64,000 nt of DNA from Spirochaetota bacterium. GTDB taxonomy: Bacteria; Spirochaetota; Spirochaetia; Treponematales; Rectinemataceae. The notes beneath the pieces were generated by a model, which was not told where the DNA came from, made no database searches, and was given only the letters and a program-made list of their open reading frames with translations. The stretch is from positions 1-64,000 of the forward strand of contig JAJUIB010000001.1 of NCBI GenBank assembly GCA_029265615.1, written 5' to 3'. The position numbers were made by a program, and so were the translations under genes. This document shows positions 28,409 through 36,836 of the stretch, one piece after another; position 1 is the first letter of the stretch, and every line of letters starts with the position of its first letter.

Positions 28409-29890
28409 ATGGCTGACAAGACGAGGACAGTGTTCGGAAATCCGATATCCGAAGGGGTATGCAGGCAGGCGGAACGGGCGAAAGCGGGGTATATCCGTGA
28501 ATTCGGAAGGGATCCCGAAGGCGGCTACACCCTGGGCGTGCGCGATAATGCCGTCCTTTCCCGCCTTGGTGCGCGCGAGCTCACCGTCCGCGCGAGGTCA
28601 GAGGGCGAGGGCGGGACAGCGATGCCCTTTGACCTGGCTGCCGATGCGCGCGCCCTCGTTGTGGGTACCATCCGCATGGGCTTCGGCCATTACCGCATCT
28701 CGCTGGCGATCGCGAGTGCGGCGCGCGCTCGTGGGCTCACTCCCTACTGGTTCGACCTCCACGCCTTCTCCGACACGCCTGGCGGCAAGATAATCGCCAA
28801 ACTGAACCGCCTGTATTCGATGGGATCGCGCTGGTCGCAACGCTACCCGCTCTTTAACAAACTCTATTGGGAACCGCTTAATTCCGAGGGGTTCCGGAGA
28901 CTTTCCTACAACGCAAAGGATCAGAAGGTGGCCGAGCTTATGGCCGCTCCCTGCACGATGCTTCCGCGCGATGTACCCTATGTGGCGACTCACGCCTGGC
29001 CGGCCCAGGCGGCGATCCATGCGGGTATGACGCAGGTGGTCAACGTCATTCCTGACAACTGGCCCATGGCGCTCCACCTTGCGGAAGGCGCTGTCCACTG
29101 TGTGCAGAGTCCCTCCGCCTGGCAGGGCTATAAAATGCTCCGCGGCATGCAAGGCGACGAGATTCTCAAGCCCATGCCGCGGGGGAGCCTGTGCTATGTC
29201 GGGCACTACATCGACCACGAGCTCGTCGCCAATCTGGAAGCCGATACGATGGCCAGACTCGCCCGCGTCAGGGGCGAGGCCCCGCTCCGGGTGCTCCTCA
29301 CGCTAGGCGGGGCGGGCGCACAGCGCGAGCTTTTTGCCGCGATCATCAAGAGGCTTGCGCCTCTGGCCGAGCGGGGACAGCTTGCGCTCTTCGTCAACCT
29401 GGGCGATCACCGTTCGGCGCTTGAGGCGCTCACGCGGGAGGTGCCGGAACTTTCCCGTGCGACGCTCCACGATAGCGACTGGGCGGGCACCGAGGCCTTC
29501 GCCTGCGCGGCGCTCTCCTCCGAGGTGGCAGGCGTCCACCTTTTCTATGACCCTGACATTTTTTCCGCCGTCTACACGACGAATCTGCTCATGCGTGCAA
29601 GCGATCTCATGATTACGAAGCCGAGCGAGCTTGCCTATTACCCCGTTCCCAAGCTCCATATCCGGCGCGTTGGCGGCCACGAAGCCTGGGGCGCTATACG
29701 TTCGGCCGAAATCGGCGATGGCTCGATCGAATGCGCGACCCTGCCTGAGACGCTCGCCATGCTTACGCTCCTCATCGAGGATCGCGAGGGGCTCGTGCTT
29801 ATGAACGAGAGCATTCTGCGGGCCGCCCGCGCCGACCTGTATTCCGGCGCGTACAAGGCGGTCGATATCGCCCTGGCGCGCCGCCAGTGA
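28409..29890 (+). CDS. GT-B-fold glycosyltransferase-like protein (MGDG synthase/MurG-related)
   Basis: 493 aa. After about 85 residues comes a Rossmann-type start with TIRMGFGHYRISLAIASAAR, resembling the GxGH loop of MGDG synthases and MurG. The C-terminal half has LLTLGGAGAQRELFAAII and SDLMITKPSELAYYPVPKLH, the nucleotide-sugar-binding side of GT28-like enzymes, where usually D-x-x-I-x-K-P/S-G is found. No signal peptide is visible. The family is inferred from these loops only; donor and acceptor are unknown. A Shine-Dalgarno (GGGGGAGCG) precedes the ATG. It is followed after 27 nt by an MFS carrier of the sugar-cation type, which suggests a carbohydrate or glycolipid theme. Confidence 0.6.
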   Translation: MADKTRTVFGNPISEGVCRQAERAKAGYIREFGRDPEGGYTLGVRDNAVLSRLGARELTVRARSEGEGGTAMPFDLAADARALVVGTIRMGFGHYRISLAIASAARARGLTPYWFDLHAFSDTPGGKIIAKLNRLYSMGSRWSQRYPLFNKLYWEPLNSEGFRRLSYNAKDQKVAELMAAPCTMLPRDVPYVATHAWPAQAAIHAGMTQVVNVIPDNWPMALHLAEGAVHCVQSPSAWQGYKMLRGMQGDEILKPMPRGSLCYVGHYIDHELVANLEADTMARLARVRGEAPLRVLLTLGGAGAQRELFAAIIKRLAPLAERGQLALFVNLGDHRSALEALTREVPELSRATLHDSDWAGTEAFACAALSSEVAGVHLFYDPDIFSAVYTTNLLMRASDLMITKPSELAYYPVPKLHIRRVGGHEAWGAIRSAEIGDGSIECATLPETLAMLTLLIEDREGLVLMNESILRAARADLYSGAYKAVDIALARRQ

Positions 29891-29917
29891 CGCGCGCATC
29901 AAGCGAAGGAGAACGAG

Positions 29918-31366
29918 ATGAAGAACCCCGTACCTGTCCCGCACGGGACCGTCAAGACTCTTCCGGCAAAGTTACCCGGATGGAAGCTCGTCATTTTCGC
30001 GCTCGGTCAGCTCGGCTGGTCGCTCGCGTCCTGGAGCGTTTCGAACGCGCTTACGTTTTTCTTCCTGCCGCCTGAAAAAGCGACGACTGGTCAGTCGCTT
30101 TTTCCCGCCTTCATTTACCAGGGGGCCGTCTTCGGAGCTCTCACCATCATCGGCCTCATCAATGCAGGCGGGCGGCTCTGGGATGCGGTCACCGATCCCT
30201 GGATTGCCAACCTTTCCGACCGTTCCCGCTCAAAGCTTGGTAGGAGGCGGATATTCCTTCTCATCTCTGCCGTGCCGACAGCGCTTTTCGCACTCCTTGT
30301 GTTTGTGCCGATAGCCGATGGCGCCACACAGCTTGGGCGGACAAGCAACGCGATTTGGCTCGCGGTGACCATGACGCTCTACTACCTCTTTATTACGATG
30401 TACTGCACCCCCTACAATGCGCTCATCTCTGAACTTGGCCACAGTCCCGATGAGCGGCTCTCTATTTCGACTGCTATTTCGGTCACCTGGGCGCTGGGTT
30501 TCGCCATCGGCAATCAGACCTACGCCATCTATCCCGCTCTCGGAAAGGCGTTCGCCCTTCCGCCCGAACGCGCCTTCCAGTACACGCTCGGCGTGTTTGA
30601 AATCGTTGCGGCCCTCCTCATGCTCCTTCCCGCGCTGTTTATCGATGAGCGGAAATACGCGGAAACACACGCATCGGATGAAGGGGTGCTCGCCGCGGTT
30701 GTTTCGACCTTCAAAAACAGGGATTTTCGGAGTTTTGTGCTGTCCGATCTCCCGTACTGGGTGGCACTCAATTTCATTCAGATGGGCATCGCCTATTACA
30801 TGATCACGCTTCTCGGGCTCGACGAGTCGACACCTTCATTCCTCATGCTCGTGATGTTCGTCCTCTCCTTCCTCTTTTACGCGCCGGTGAATCTTTCCGC
30901 GCGCAAGTTCGGTAAGAAACCGGTGCTCGTCTTCGCGTTTGCCGCATTCGCGTTTGACTTCCTCCTCGTGTTTTTTCTCGGGAAGCTGCCCCTGCCCGCG
31001 ATGGCCCAGGCCTGGATCGTGGTGGTTATAGCCGCCCTCCCCATGGCGATCTTCGGCATCCTGCCGAACGTCATCGTGGCCGACGTCGCGGAAAGTCACG
31101 GCATCGAGACGGGGCAGTATAAGGCGGGCATATTCTTCGGTGCCCGCACTTTTATGATGAAGATGGGCATCGCGCTTGCAAACCTGCTCTTCCCCTCGCT
31201 ACTTCTCCTTGGTAAAAGCGCGGAAAATCCCTTGGGCATCCGTGCCTCGGCGCTCTGCGCGCTCGGCTTCTGCGTACTTGGCCTTGCGCTCTTCCTCCGC
31301 TATGACGAAAAGCGCGTTCTTGCAGTGCTTGCAACCAAAGAGGGAGGCAATACACCGCGCCCCTAG
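29918..31366 (+). CDS. MFS carrier, GPH sugar:cation symporter type
   Basis: 482 aa, 12 predicted transmembrane segments. GGRLWDAVTDPWIANLSDRS (about residues 84-103) is the MelB/GPH signature, where Asp residues coordinate the coupling cation. TMYCTPYNALISEL and the second-half motif VADVAESHGIETGQYKAGIFF agree. It would import a sugar or glycoside with H+ or Na+. The ATG follows AAGGAGAACGAG. Operon partner: the GT-B-like protein upstream. The gene has ordinary base composition for the window. Confidence 0.85.
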   Translation: MKNPVPVPHGTVKTLPAKLPGWKLVIFALGQLGWSLASWSVSNALTFFFLPPEKATTGQSLFPAFIYQGAVFGALTIIGLINAGGRLWDAVTDPWIANLSDRSRSKLGRRRIFLLISAVPTALFALLVFVPIADGATQLGRTSNAIWLAVTMTLYYLFITMYCTPYNALISELGHSPDERLSISTAISVTWALGFAIGNQTYAIYPALGKAFALPPERAFQYTLGVFEIVAALLMLLPALFIDERKYAETHASDEGVLAAVVSTFKNRDFRSFVLSDLPYWVALNFIQMGIAYYMITLLGLDESTPSFLMLVMFVLSFLFYAPVNLSARKFGKKPVLVFAFAAFAFDFLLVFFLGKLPLPAMAQAWIVVVIAALPMAIFGILPNVIVADVAESHGIETGQYKAGIFFGARTFMMKMGIALANLLFPSLLLLGKSAENPLGIRASALCALGFCVLGLALFLRYDEKRVLAVLATKEGGNTPRP

Positions 31367-31527
31367 AAGCAGTATGGCGGGGCGCCGGCCATGCTGGCGC
31401 CGCCGCGCCCTGATCGTGCGACATGGATGTCGGTAAAAAAGCATCAAATTTCGCCAGGCGAGAATTGACGGATGGGCGGAATTCGGTCACAATGGCGAAT
31501 AAGCGCAAGCGGTGAGGTGTAATTCTG

Positions 31528-31557
31528 TTGACTAAAAATGACATTGGTGTCGATAAA
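31528..31557 (+). promoter_or_regulatory. Promoter of the hypB-Fe-S flavoprotein-hypA operon with internal palindrome
   Basis: TTGACT (31528-31533), 18 nt, GATAAA (31552-31557). The spacer holds TGACA-TTGG-TGTC-G (31539-31552), an inverted repeat. The reverse strand of 31537-31544 is ATGTCATT, the same 8-mer found in the direct repeats upstream of the GT-B gene. Confidence 0.45.
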
Positions 31558-31611
31558 GCTCGCGCTCAGGCGGTGTAGGGCTACCGCAAAAGCCATCGTG
31601 CGGGGGGAGGG

Positions 31612-32283
31612 GTGAATACGTTCCGGGTTTTGGAGATCAAGAAGAGCGTTTACGAGGGGAATGACGCGCGCGCGGCGGCGCTCAGAGCCGAACTCAAGCG
31701 CCGGGGACTGTTCCTCCTCAATCTCATGTCGTCACCGGGGGCGGGAAAGACGACGACCTTGCTTCGCACCATAGACGCACTCGGGGCGGAGTTGCGGATG
31801 GGCGTACTCGAAGCCGACCTTGATTCCGACGTCGATGCGCGCGCCATTGCGCCGCGCGGCGTCAAGGTCATTCAACTTCACTCAGGCGGCATGTGCCACC
31901 TCGACGCTGACATGACGCGGCAGGGCCTTGAAGGACTGGGCACCGAGGGGCTCGATCTTGTCGTGCTCGAAAACATCGGCAACCTCATTTGCACGGCGGA
32001 TTTCGACACGGGTGCCTCCCGGAATGCGATGATCCTGTCGGTTCCGGAGGGCGATGACAAGCCGCTTAAGTATCCGCATATGTTCTCGGTGGTCGACGCT
32101 GTCCTCGTCAACAAGATCGACGCCATGGACTTTTTCGACTTCGACCTTGAGAAATTCACAAAGCGGGTGAGAGAACTCAATCCGCGCGCGCGGATCATGC
32201 CGATCTCCGCCAAGACGGGCGAGGGGATTGCGGCTTGGGCGGAGTGGCTACGCGCCGAAGTGCGCGGCTGGAAAGAAGCATAA
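31612..32283 (+). CDS. hypB: HypB, nickel-insertion GTPase
   Basis: 223 aa. G1 loop SSPGAGKTTTL near residue 39, the metal-site motif HSGGMCHLDADM near 91 (Cys-His pair at the dimer interface), VLENIGNL, VNKID (G4) near 177 and SAKTGEG (G5). HypB hydrolyses GTP while passing nickel to a target enzyme, with HypA. The N-terminal His-rich stretch and CxxCGC motif of some HypB proteins are absent, so it probably does not store nickel. The start is a GTG with GGGGGGAGGG upstream. It is the first gene of a three-gene run with the Fe-S flavoprotein and hypA. Confidence 0.93.
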   Translation: MNTFRVLEIKKSVYEGNDARAAALRAELKRRGLFLLNLMSSPGAGKTTTLLRTIDALGAELRMGVLEADLDSDVDARAIAPRGVKVIQLHSGGMCHLDADMTRQGLEGLGTEGLDLVVLENIGNLICTADFDTGASRNAMILSVPEGDDKPLKYPHMFSVVDAVLVNKIDAMDFFDFDLEKFTKRVRELNPRARIMPISAKTGEGIAAWAEWLRAEVRGWKEA

Positions 32284-32318
32284 GCGACGGTTCAACCACG
32301 GATACCGAGGAGACGGAT

Positions 32319-35009
32319 ATGGTCAAGGAGAAGGTGCTTGATTATGCGAACAAGATTTCGCGCACCAAACGCGGCGCAAAGGACGAAATAAAGCCCGAGT
32401 ATCCCGAATACCGGATACTTGAGCCCGTCGTCACCGAAGAGATGGCCGAGGTCGGACTCTGCCTTGAGCTCCGCGTGCCGCAGAGCGCGGCCGAGGTCGC
32501 GGCCAAGTGCGGGAAGAGTGTCGAAGAGACCGAAAAACTCCTCTGGGAGCTTGCGATGGCGGGCGCCGCCTTCGTGAACAAGATCGACGGTGTTGATAAG
32601 TATTGGCACGAGATTTGGGTCCCTGGCCACATGGAAATGATGGTCAACAACAAGGAGAATGTCCGAAAATACCCCGTTATCGCGGAGTGCTTCGACCTCT
32701 ATGGCAAGCGCCGCGGCCCCATGGGTGCCGGAAAGTTCCCCGTCGGCCTTGGACCCATGCGCGTAATCCCTATAGAAAAGGCCATCCAGGGAGAAACGCG
32801 GCGCGCTTCCTACGAAGAGGTCTCGAAATACCTCAACGACAACACGGTCTTCTCCGTTTCCGACTGCTCCTGCCGAACCTCGCGGGCGGCGCTCGGTGAA
32901 GGTTGCGGGCACCTCAAAGAAGACATGTGCATCCAGATGGGGCATGCGGCCGAGTACTACATCCGCACGGGCCGCGGCCGCGCAATCACCCGCGAGGAAG
33001 CCTTCGAGATCATCCGCCGCGCCGAAGAGAACGGCCTCATGCATTCGATCCCCAATCTCGATGGCGAAGGCAAGACCCACGCGATCTGCAATTGCTGCGG
33101 CTGCGGTTGCTTCGCCATGCGCCTTGCGAACGCATGGACCAATCCCGACATCGTGCGCTCGAACTATGTCTCGAAGGTCGATGCGGAAAAGTGTGTCGCC
33201 TGCGGTGAATGCGTCGAAAACTGTCCGACGAACGCCCTCAAACTCGGCAAAAAGCTCTGCGCCGAGGCACCGCTAAAGATCATTCGCCGCGAGCTCCCCT
33301 ACGACACCGAGTGGGGACCCGACAAGTGGAACTATGAGTATCGCACGAACCGCCGCGTCGTGCTCGACTCAGGCTCGAGTCCCTGCAAGGCTGAGTGCCC
33401 GGCACACATCGGCATCCAGGGCTATATCAAGCTTGCGAGCCAAGGCAAGTACCGCGAAGCCCTCGAGCTTATCAAGAAGGAGAACCCTTTCCCTGCCGTC
33501 TGTGGCCGTATCTGCCCGCGGAAGTGCGAGTCCGCCTGTACGCGCGGCGATCTTGACGATCCCGTGGCGATCGACGAGATCAAGAAGTTCATCGCAGAGC
33601 AGGATCTTGATGCGAAGTACCGCTATGTGCCCCGCAAGCGGCACGAGTATGGCAAAAAGATAGCCGTGGTCGGCGCCGGACCCTCCGGCCTGTCTTGTGC
33701 CTTCTTCCTCGCGCAAGACGGCTACAAGGTCACCGTGTTTGAGCGCGAGAAGACGCTCGGCGGCATGCTCGCCCTCGGCATTCCCGCGTTCCGCCTTGAG
33801 AAGGACGTTGTCGCCGCGGAGATCGATGTCCTCCGCGAGCTCGGTGTCGAGTTCAAGACGGGCGTCGAGGTTGGTAAGGATGTTTCGCTTGCCGAGCTTA
33901 GGCGGCAGGGCTTCGAGGCTTTCTATCTCGCGATCGGCGCCCGTGCCGGCCGAAAGCTCGGCCTTGAGGGAGAGTCGGCTGAAGGGGTGATGACTGGTGT
34001 CGACTTCCTCCGCCGCGTCAATCTTGGCGAGGTGGTCAGGTTGCCGGCCAGGGTTGTCGTGATTGGCGGCGGCAATGTTGCGATCGATGTCGCTCGGACG
34101 GCGAAGCGTGTTGGCGGTGATGCGGTCACGATGCTTTGCCTTGAAAGCAGGCCCGAGATGCCGGCCCTTCCCGAAGAGATCGATGAGGCGCTTGCCGAGG
34201 GTATCGTAATCGACAACTCCTGGGGACCCAAGCGCATCATCGTGGAAGACGGCCGTGTCACCGGGGTCGAGTTCAAGAAGTGTGTGTCGGCGTTTGACGC
34301 CGAAAAGCGCTTTAACCCCCGCTATGACGAGACGGTGACGAAGGTTGTCGAAGCCGATTGCGTTCTCCTTTCGGTCGGTCAGACAATCGAGTGGGGCGGA
34401 CTCCTTGCGGATAGCAAGGTCGAGCTCAATCGCAACGGAACGGTCAAGGCCGACCCCTTCACCCTGCAGACAGCCGAACCCGACGTGTTCGCAGGCGGAG
34501 ATGCGCTCACGGGGCCGAAATTTGCGATCGATGCTATCGCGCTCGGAAAAGAGGCGGCTATCTCGATCCACCGTTTCGTCCAGCCTGGGCAGAGCCTTGT
34601 CCTCGGCCGAATCAAGCGCGACTACCGCGCCTTTGACAAGAGCGGTCTTGACTTGGGCGGCTATGATCGAATGCCCCGCCAGTCTGCGGGACACGCCGCG
34701 TCGGGCGGCGACGCCTTCCGCGATCCACGAGGAACCTTCACCGAGGAGCAGGTTAAAAAGGAGACCGAGCGCTGCCTCTCCTGCGGCGCGACCGTGGTTG
34801 ACGAATTCATGTGCCTCGGCTGCGGCGCTTGTACGCTCAAATGCAAGTTCGACGCCATCAGCTTGGTCCGTAAGTATGACAAAGCTGGCAAGGACCTTCC
34901 CGAGGTCAAGCCCGAGGTTGTGAAATACGTGCTCAAGCGGACGGTGCGGATCGCTCTCAAGAAGCCTGTCAAGGCGCTTCGCGCCGCGTTCTCTCGCGCT
35001 TCCAACTAA
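32319..35009 (+). CDS. Large Fe-S flavoprotein: CSCR/ferredoxin module fused to GltD-like NAD(P)H oxidoreductase
   Basis: 896 aa, cytoplasmic. Residues 1-175 contain a winged-helix-like segment. About 180-265 hold a cysteine-rich domain (SDCSCRTS, CGHLKEDMC, CNCCGCGC). A ferredoxin motif CVACGECVENCPTNA lies near 293. The GltD-type N-domain Fe-S region (PCKAECPAH, CGRICPRKCESAC) spans about 354-408. FAD loop VVGAGPSGLSCAF is near 450, the NAD(P)-binding VVIGGGNVAIDVART near 580 and FAD-closing DVFAGGDALTGP near 722. The C-terminus has CLSCGA and CLGCGACTLKC. Such proteins move electrons between NAD(P)H and ferredoxin-like partners. The real partner is unknown, but its place between hypB and hypA suggests a nickel enzyme. 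The ATG at 32319 has GAGGAG upstream. Confidence 0.85.
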   Translation: MVKEKVLDYANKISRTKRGAKDEIKPEYPEYRILEPVVTEEMAEVGLCLELRVPQSAAEVAAKCGKSVEETEKLLWELAMAGAAFVNKIDGVDKYWHEIWVPGHMEMMVNNKENVRKYPVIAECFDLYGKRRGPMGAGKFPVGLGPMRVIPIEKAIQGETRRASYEEVSKYLNDNTVFSVSDCSCRTSRAALGEGCGHLKEDMCIQMGHAAEYYIRTGRGRAITREEAFEIIRRAEENGLMHSIPNLDGEGKTHAICNCCGCGCFAMRLANAWTNPDIVRSNYVSKVDAEKCVACGECVENCPTNALKLGKKLCAEAPLKIIRRELPYDTEWGPDKWNYEYRTNRRVVLDSGSSPCKAECPAHIGIQGYIKLASQGKYREALELIKKENPFPAVCGRICPRKCESACTRGDLDDPVAIDEIKKFIAEQDLDAKYRYVPRKRHEYGKKIAVVGAGPSGLSCAFFLAQDGYKVTVFEREKTLGGMLALGIPAFRLEKDVVAAEIDVLRELGVEFKTGVEVGKDVSLAELRRQGFEAFYLAIGARAGRKLGLEGESAEGVMTGVDFLRRVNLGEVVRLPARVVVIGGGNVAIDVARTAKRVGGDAVTMLCLESRPEMPALPEEIDEALAEGIVIDNSWGPKRIIVEDGRVTGVEFKKCVSAFDAEKRFNPRYDETVTKVVEADCVLLSVGQTIEWGGLLADSKVELNRNGTVKADPFTLQTAEPDVFAGGDALTGPKFAIDAIALGKEAAISIHRFVQPGQSLVLGRIKRDYRAFDKSGLDLGGYDRMPRQSAGHAASGGDAFRDPRGTFTEEQVKKETERCLSCGATVVDEFMCLGCGACTLKCKFDAISLVRKYDKAGKDLPEVKPEVVKYVLKRTVRIALKKPVKALRAAFSRASN

Positions 35010-35097
35010 AGGGCTAAGGGGGCGGGGCGCAATCTAGCGCCTTGCCCCGCGGCGCCTGATGGTGCCGTATCGAAGCGGGCGCTTGTGAGGTGCGACG

Positions 35098-35439
35098 GTG
35101 CATGAGTTAGGCGTTGTCATTGAAGTCGTCAAGACGGTTGAGGAATTTGTGCGCGCGAACGGCCTTTCCACGGTCGATACGATAGTCCTCCAGATCGGCG
35201 AACTTTCGTCGATGATCCCCAAGTACATCGAGGATTGCTTTCCCGTGGCGGTCTCTGAGACCATGCTGGAGGCGACCAAGCTCCGCATCGAAGTGCTTCC
35301 GGGCAACGCGCGCTGTACCTCCTGCGGCAAGGTCTATGGCGTTCTTGCAAACGAAGGGCGTTGTCCCGCCTGTGGCGCGCGGGGCGGTGAGCTACTTTCG
35401 GGTAAGGAATTTCTTATAAAGGAAATCGTCGCCTGCTGA
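35098..35439 (+). CDS. hypA: HypA, nickel metallochaperone
   Basis: 113 aa. Starting at the GTG gives Met-His-Glu, the MHE nickel-binding N-terminus required in HypA. The zinc site is intact (CTSCGK near 74 and CPAC near 91). HypA receives nickel and delivers it, with HypB, to [NiFe]-hydrogenase precursors. No hydrogenase structural gene or other hyp gene is in the window. It lies 88 nt after the Fe-S flavoprotein gene; that gap contains a GC-rich inverted repeat (about 35021-35050) without a T-run. Followed by a terminator. Confidence 0.95.
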   Translation: MHELGVVIEVVKTVEEFVRANGLSTVDTIVLQIGELSSMIPKYIEDCFPVAVSETMLEATKLRIEVLPGNARCTSCGKVYGVLANEGRCPACGARGGELLSGKEFLIKEIVAC

Positions 35440-35479
35440 GACTGCCGTCGCTTTCCGTTACGCAGTGAGCGCTTAAGGA

Positions 35480-35513
35480 AACAGCCGTGGCATCCGCCGC
35501 GGCTGTTTTATTT
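35480..35513 (+). terminator. Rho-independent terminator after hypA
   Basis: 11-bp stem AACAGCCGTGG / CCGCGGCTGTT (one G-T pair), 6-nt loop, then TTTTATTT. It overlaps the last bases of the convergent MFS gene. Confidence 0.85.
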
Positions 35514-36743
35514 GTGTGCGCTACGAATGAAAAAAAGCCGGTAGAGTAACGTCGAGAGAAAATAGAGCGCCGCGGTGAGCATGAACGAGATCTTAAAGCC
35601 GCCTGCATAGATGAGCTCTCCTGAGATGCGGGCTGCGACGGTCCAACTGCCGGTCCATGCGAGCATCTTAAGCGCATTGATGAGGCTCTGGCGTTCTTGC
35701 GGCACGAGTTCGAGCGCAAAGTTGTCCTGGATGGGCGTAGACATATTCATGAGCATCTGACGCGCGAGGTATGCGGCTAGGGCGAGCGGGAAGGCTCGGA
35801 CCCAGGCAAGCACGAGGATGAGCGGCACCGAGAGTATCTGGGTCCAAAAAACCGCTCGCGGCTTTCCGAGGCGCGCTGCGATGCCAGGGCCCGCCGCCAT
35901 GCCGAGAAAGGTGGCGATCTGCCCGGCAGCAACTGCCGCGCCGATCGCCGTGTCGCCAAGACCGAAGACGTTTTTGAAGTAGAGGTTGAGGTAGGGGATC
36001 GTAAGCCCCGCGCCAAGTCCGACCAAAAATCCCGGAAGAATGAGCTTGAACCAGAGGAGTGCGTCGATGCCTGCGAATATGCCGCCTCTTTCGCGGCGCG
36101 CTTCGCGTCCAGCACGCGAAGGTGGCAGCCCCGTGATGCCGGCAAAGGGGACCGCGGAGACGAGGATAAAAACGGCGCCTACAAGGATGGCGACCCTGTA
36201 GGCCAGAATCTCGGGAAGACCGAGGGCGAAAAGGCCGTCTTTCAGTGCGCCGCCGAGTAGCGAGCCGACGAGTCCCGTGCCCATGCCGAGCGCTCCGTTC
36301 AGGCTGAAGAGGTGCATGCGCTCGCGTTCCCCCGAGTTGCGCATGAAAAAGGGGCCTGCGATGACCTGGAAAACGGTGGTAATCGCGCCTGCGAAGAACA
36401 CTGCGGCGGCAATCATGCCATGCGCCTCCGCGATCGCCTGGGCGGCGTAGGCAAGCGCGGTCATTACCGCCGCCGTGGGAAGCAGCTTCTGCGGATTAAG
36501 CCGGGCGGCAAGGAGCGAGACGGGAAGGGCGACAAGCGTCGAGCCCAGCGCCTTGGTGGCGAGCATCGCGCCGATAGCTGCTTCCGTGTACGAAAGGCGT
36601 TTGAGGTAGAGGCTGAAGAGAAGACTGATCTGGTTTTGGCCGACGCCAATGAGAAACGACCCGGCGAGAAAGCGCCGGGCGTTGGGGCTGAAGTGGCGAA
36701 AGGCCTCCGCGTATTCCCGATAGAGACGTTGCAGGCTATTCAC
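35508..36743 (-). CDS. MFS transporter
   Basis: About 411 aa with 12 hydrophobic segments. FLIGVGQNQISLLFSLYLKR opens the first helix pair. The loop between helices 6 and 7 is basic (PPSRAGREARRERGG). PIQDNFALELVPQERQSLIN resembles the second-half loop of drug or metabolite exporters of this superfamily. Substrate unknown. The GTG at 36743 is the likely start because the in-frame TTG at 36752 touches the -10 box. There is no Shine-Dalgarno, and the promoter lies 10 nt upstream. Confidence 0.8.
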   Translation of the reverse strand: MNSLQRLYREYAEAFRHFSPNARRFLAGSFLIGVGQNQISLLFSLYLKRLSYTEAAIGAMLATKALGSTLVALPVSLLAARLNPQKLLPTAAVMTALAYAAQAIAEAHGMIAAAVFFAGAITTVFQVIAGPFFMRNSGERERMHLFSLNGALGMGTGLVGSLLGGALKDGLFALGLPEILAYRVAILVGAVFILVSAVPFAGITGLPPSRAGREARRERGGIFAGIDALLWFKLILPGFLVGLGAGLTIPYLNLYFKNVFGLGDTAIGAAVAAGQIATFLGMAAGPGIAARLGKPRAVFWTQILSVPLILVLAWVRAFPLALAAYLARQMLMNMSTPIQDNFALELVPQERQSLINALKMLAWTGSWTVAARISGELIYAGGFKISFMLTAALYFLSTLLYRLFFIRSAHK

Positions 36744-36753
36744 GGCGCGCAAG

Positions 36754-36781
36754 CTTATGCCGCGGCACAGAGCAAGGTCAA
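36754..36781 (-). promoter_or_regulatory. Promoter of the MFS gene (near leaderless)
   Basis: Minus strand: TTGACC (36781-36776), 16-nt spacer, CATAAG (36759-36754), then 10 nt to the GTG start. The implied 5' leader is only a few bases. Confidence 0.45.
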
Positions 36782-36836
36782 CGGTCTTTGCGGGAGCACC
36801 GTAGGCCAGATCCGCAGTGCATGAAAAAAGAGAACG

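Noticed and set aside
31380-31403. GC-rich hairpin after the GPH carrier as a terminator
   Set aside because: A stem exists (GGCGCC...GGCGCC) but there is no T-run in either direction.
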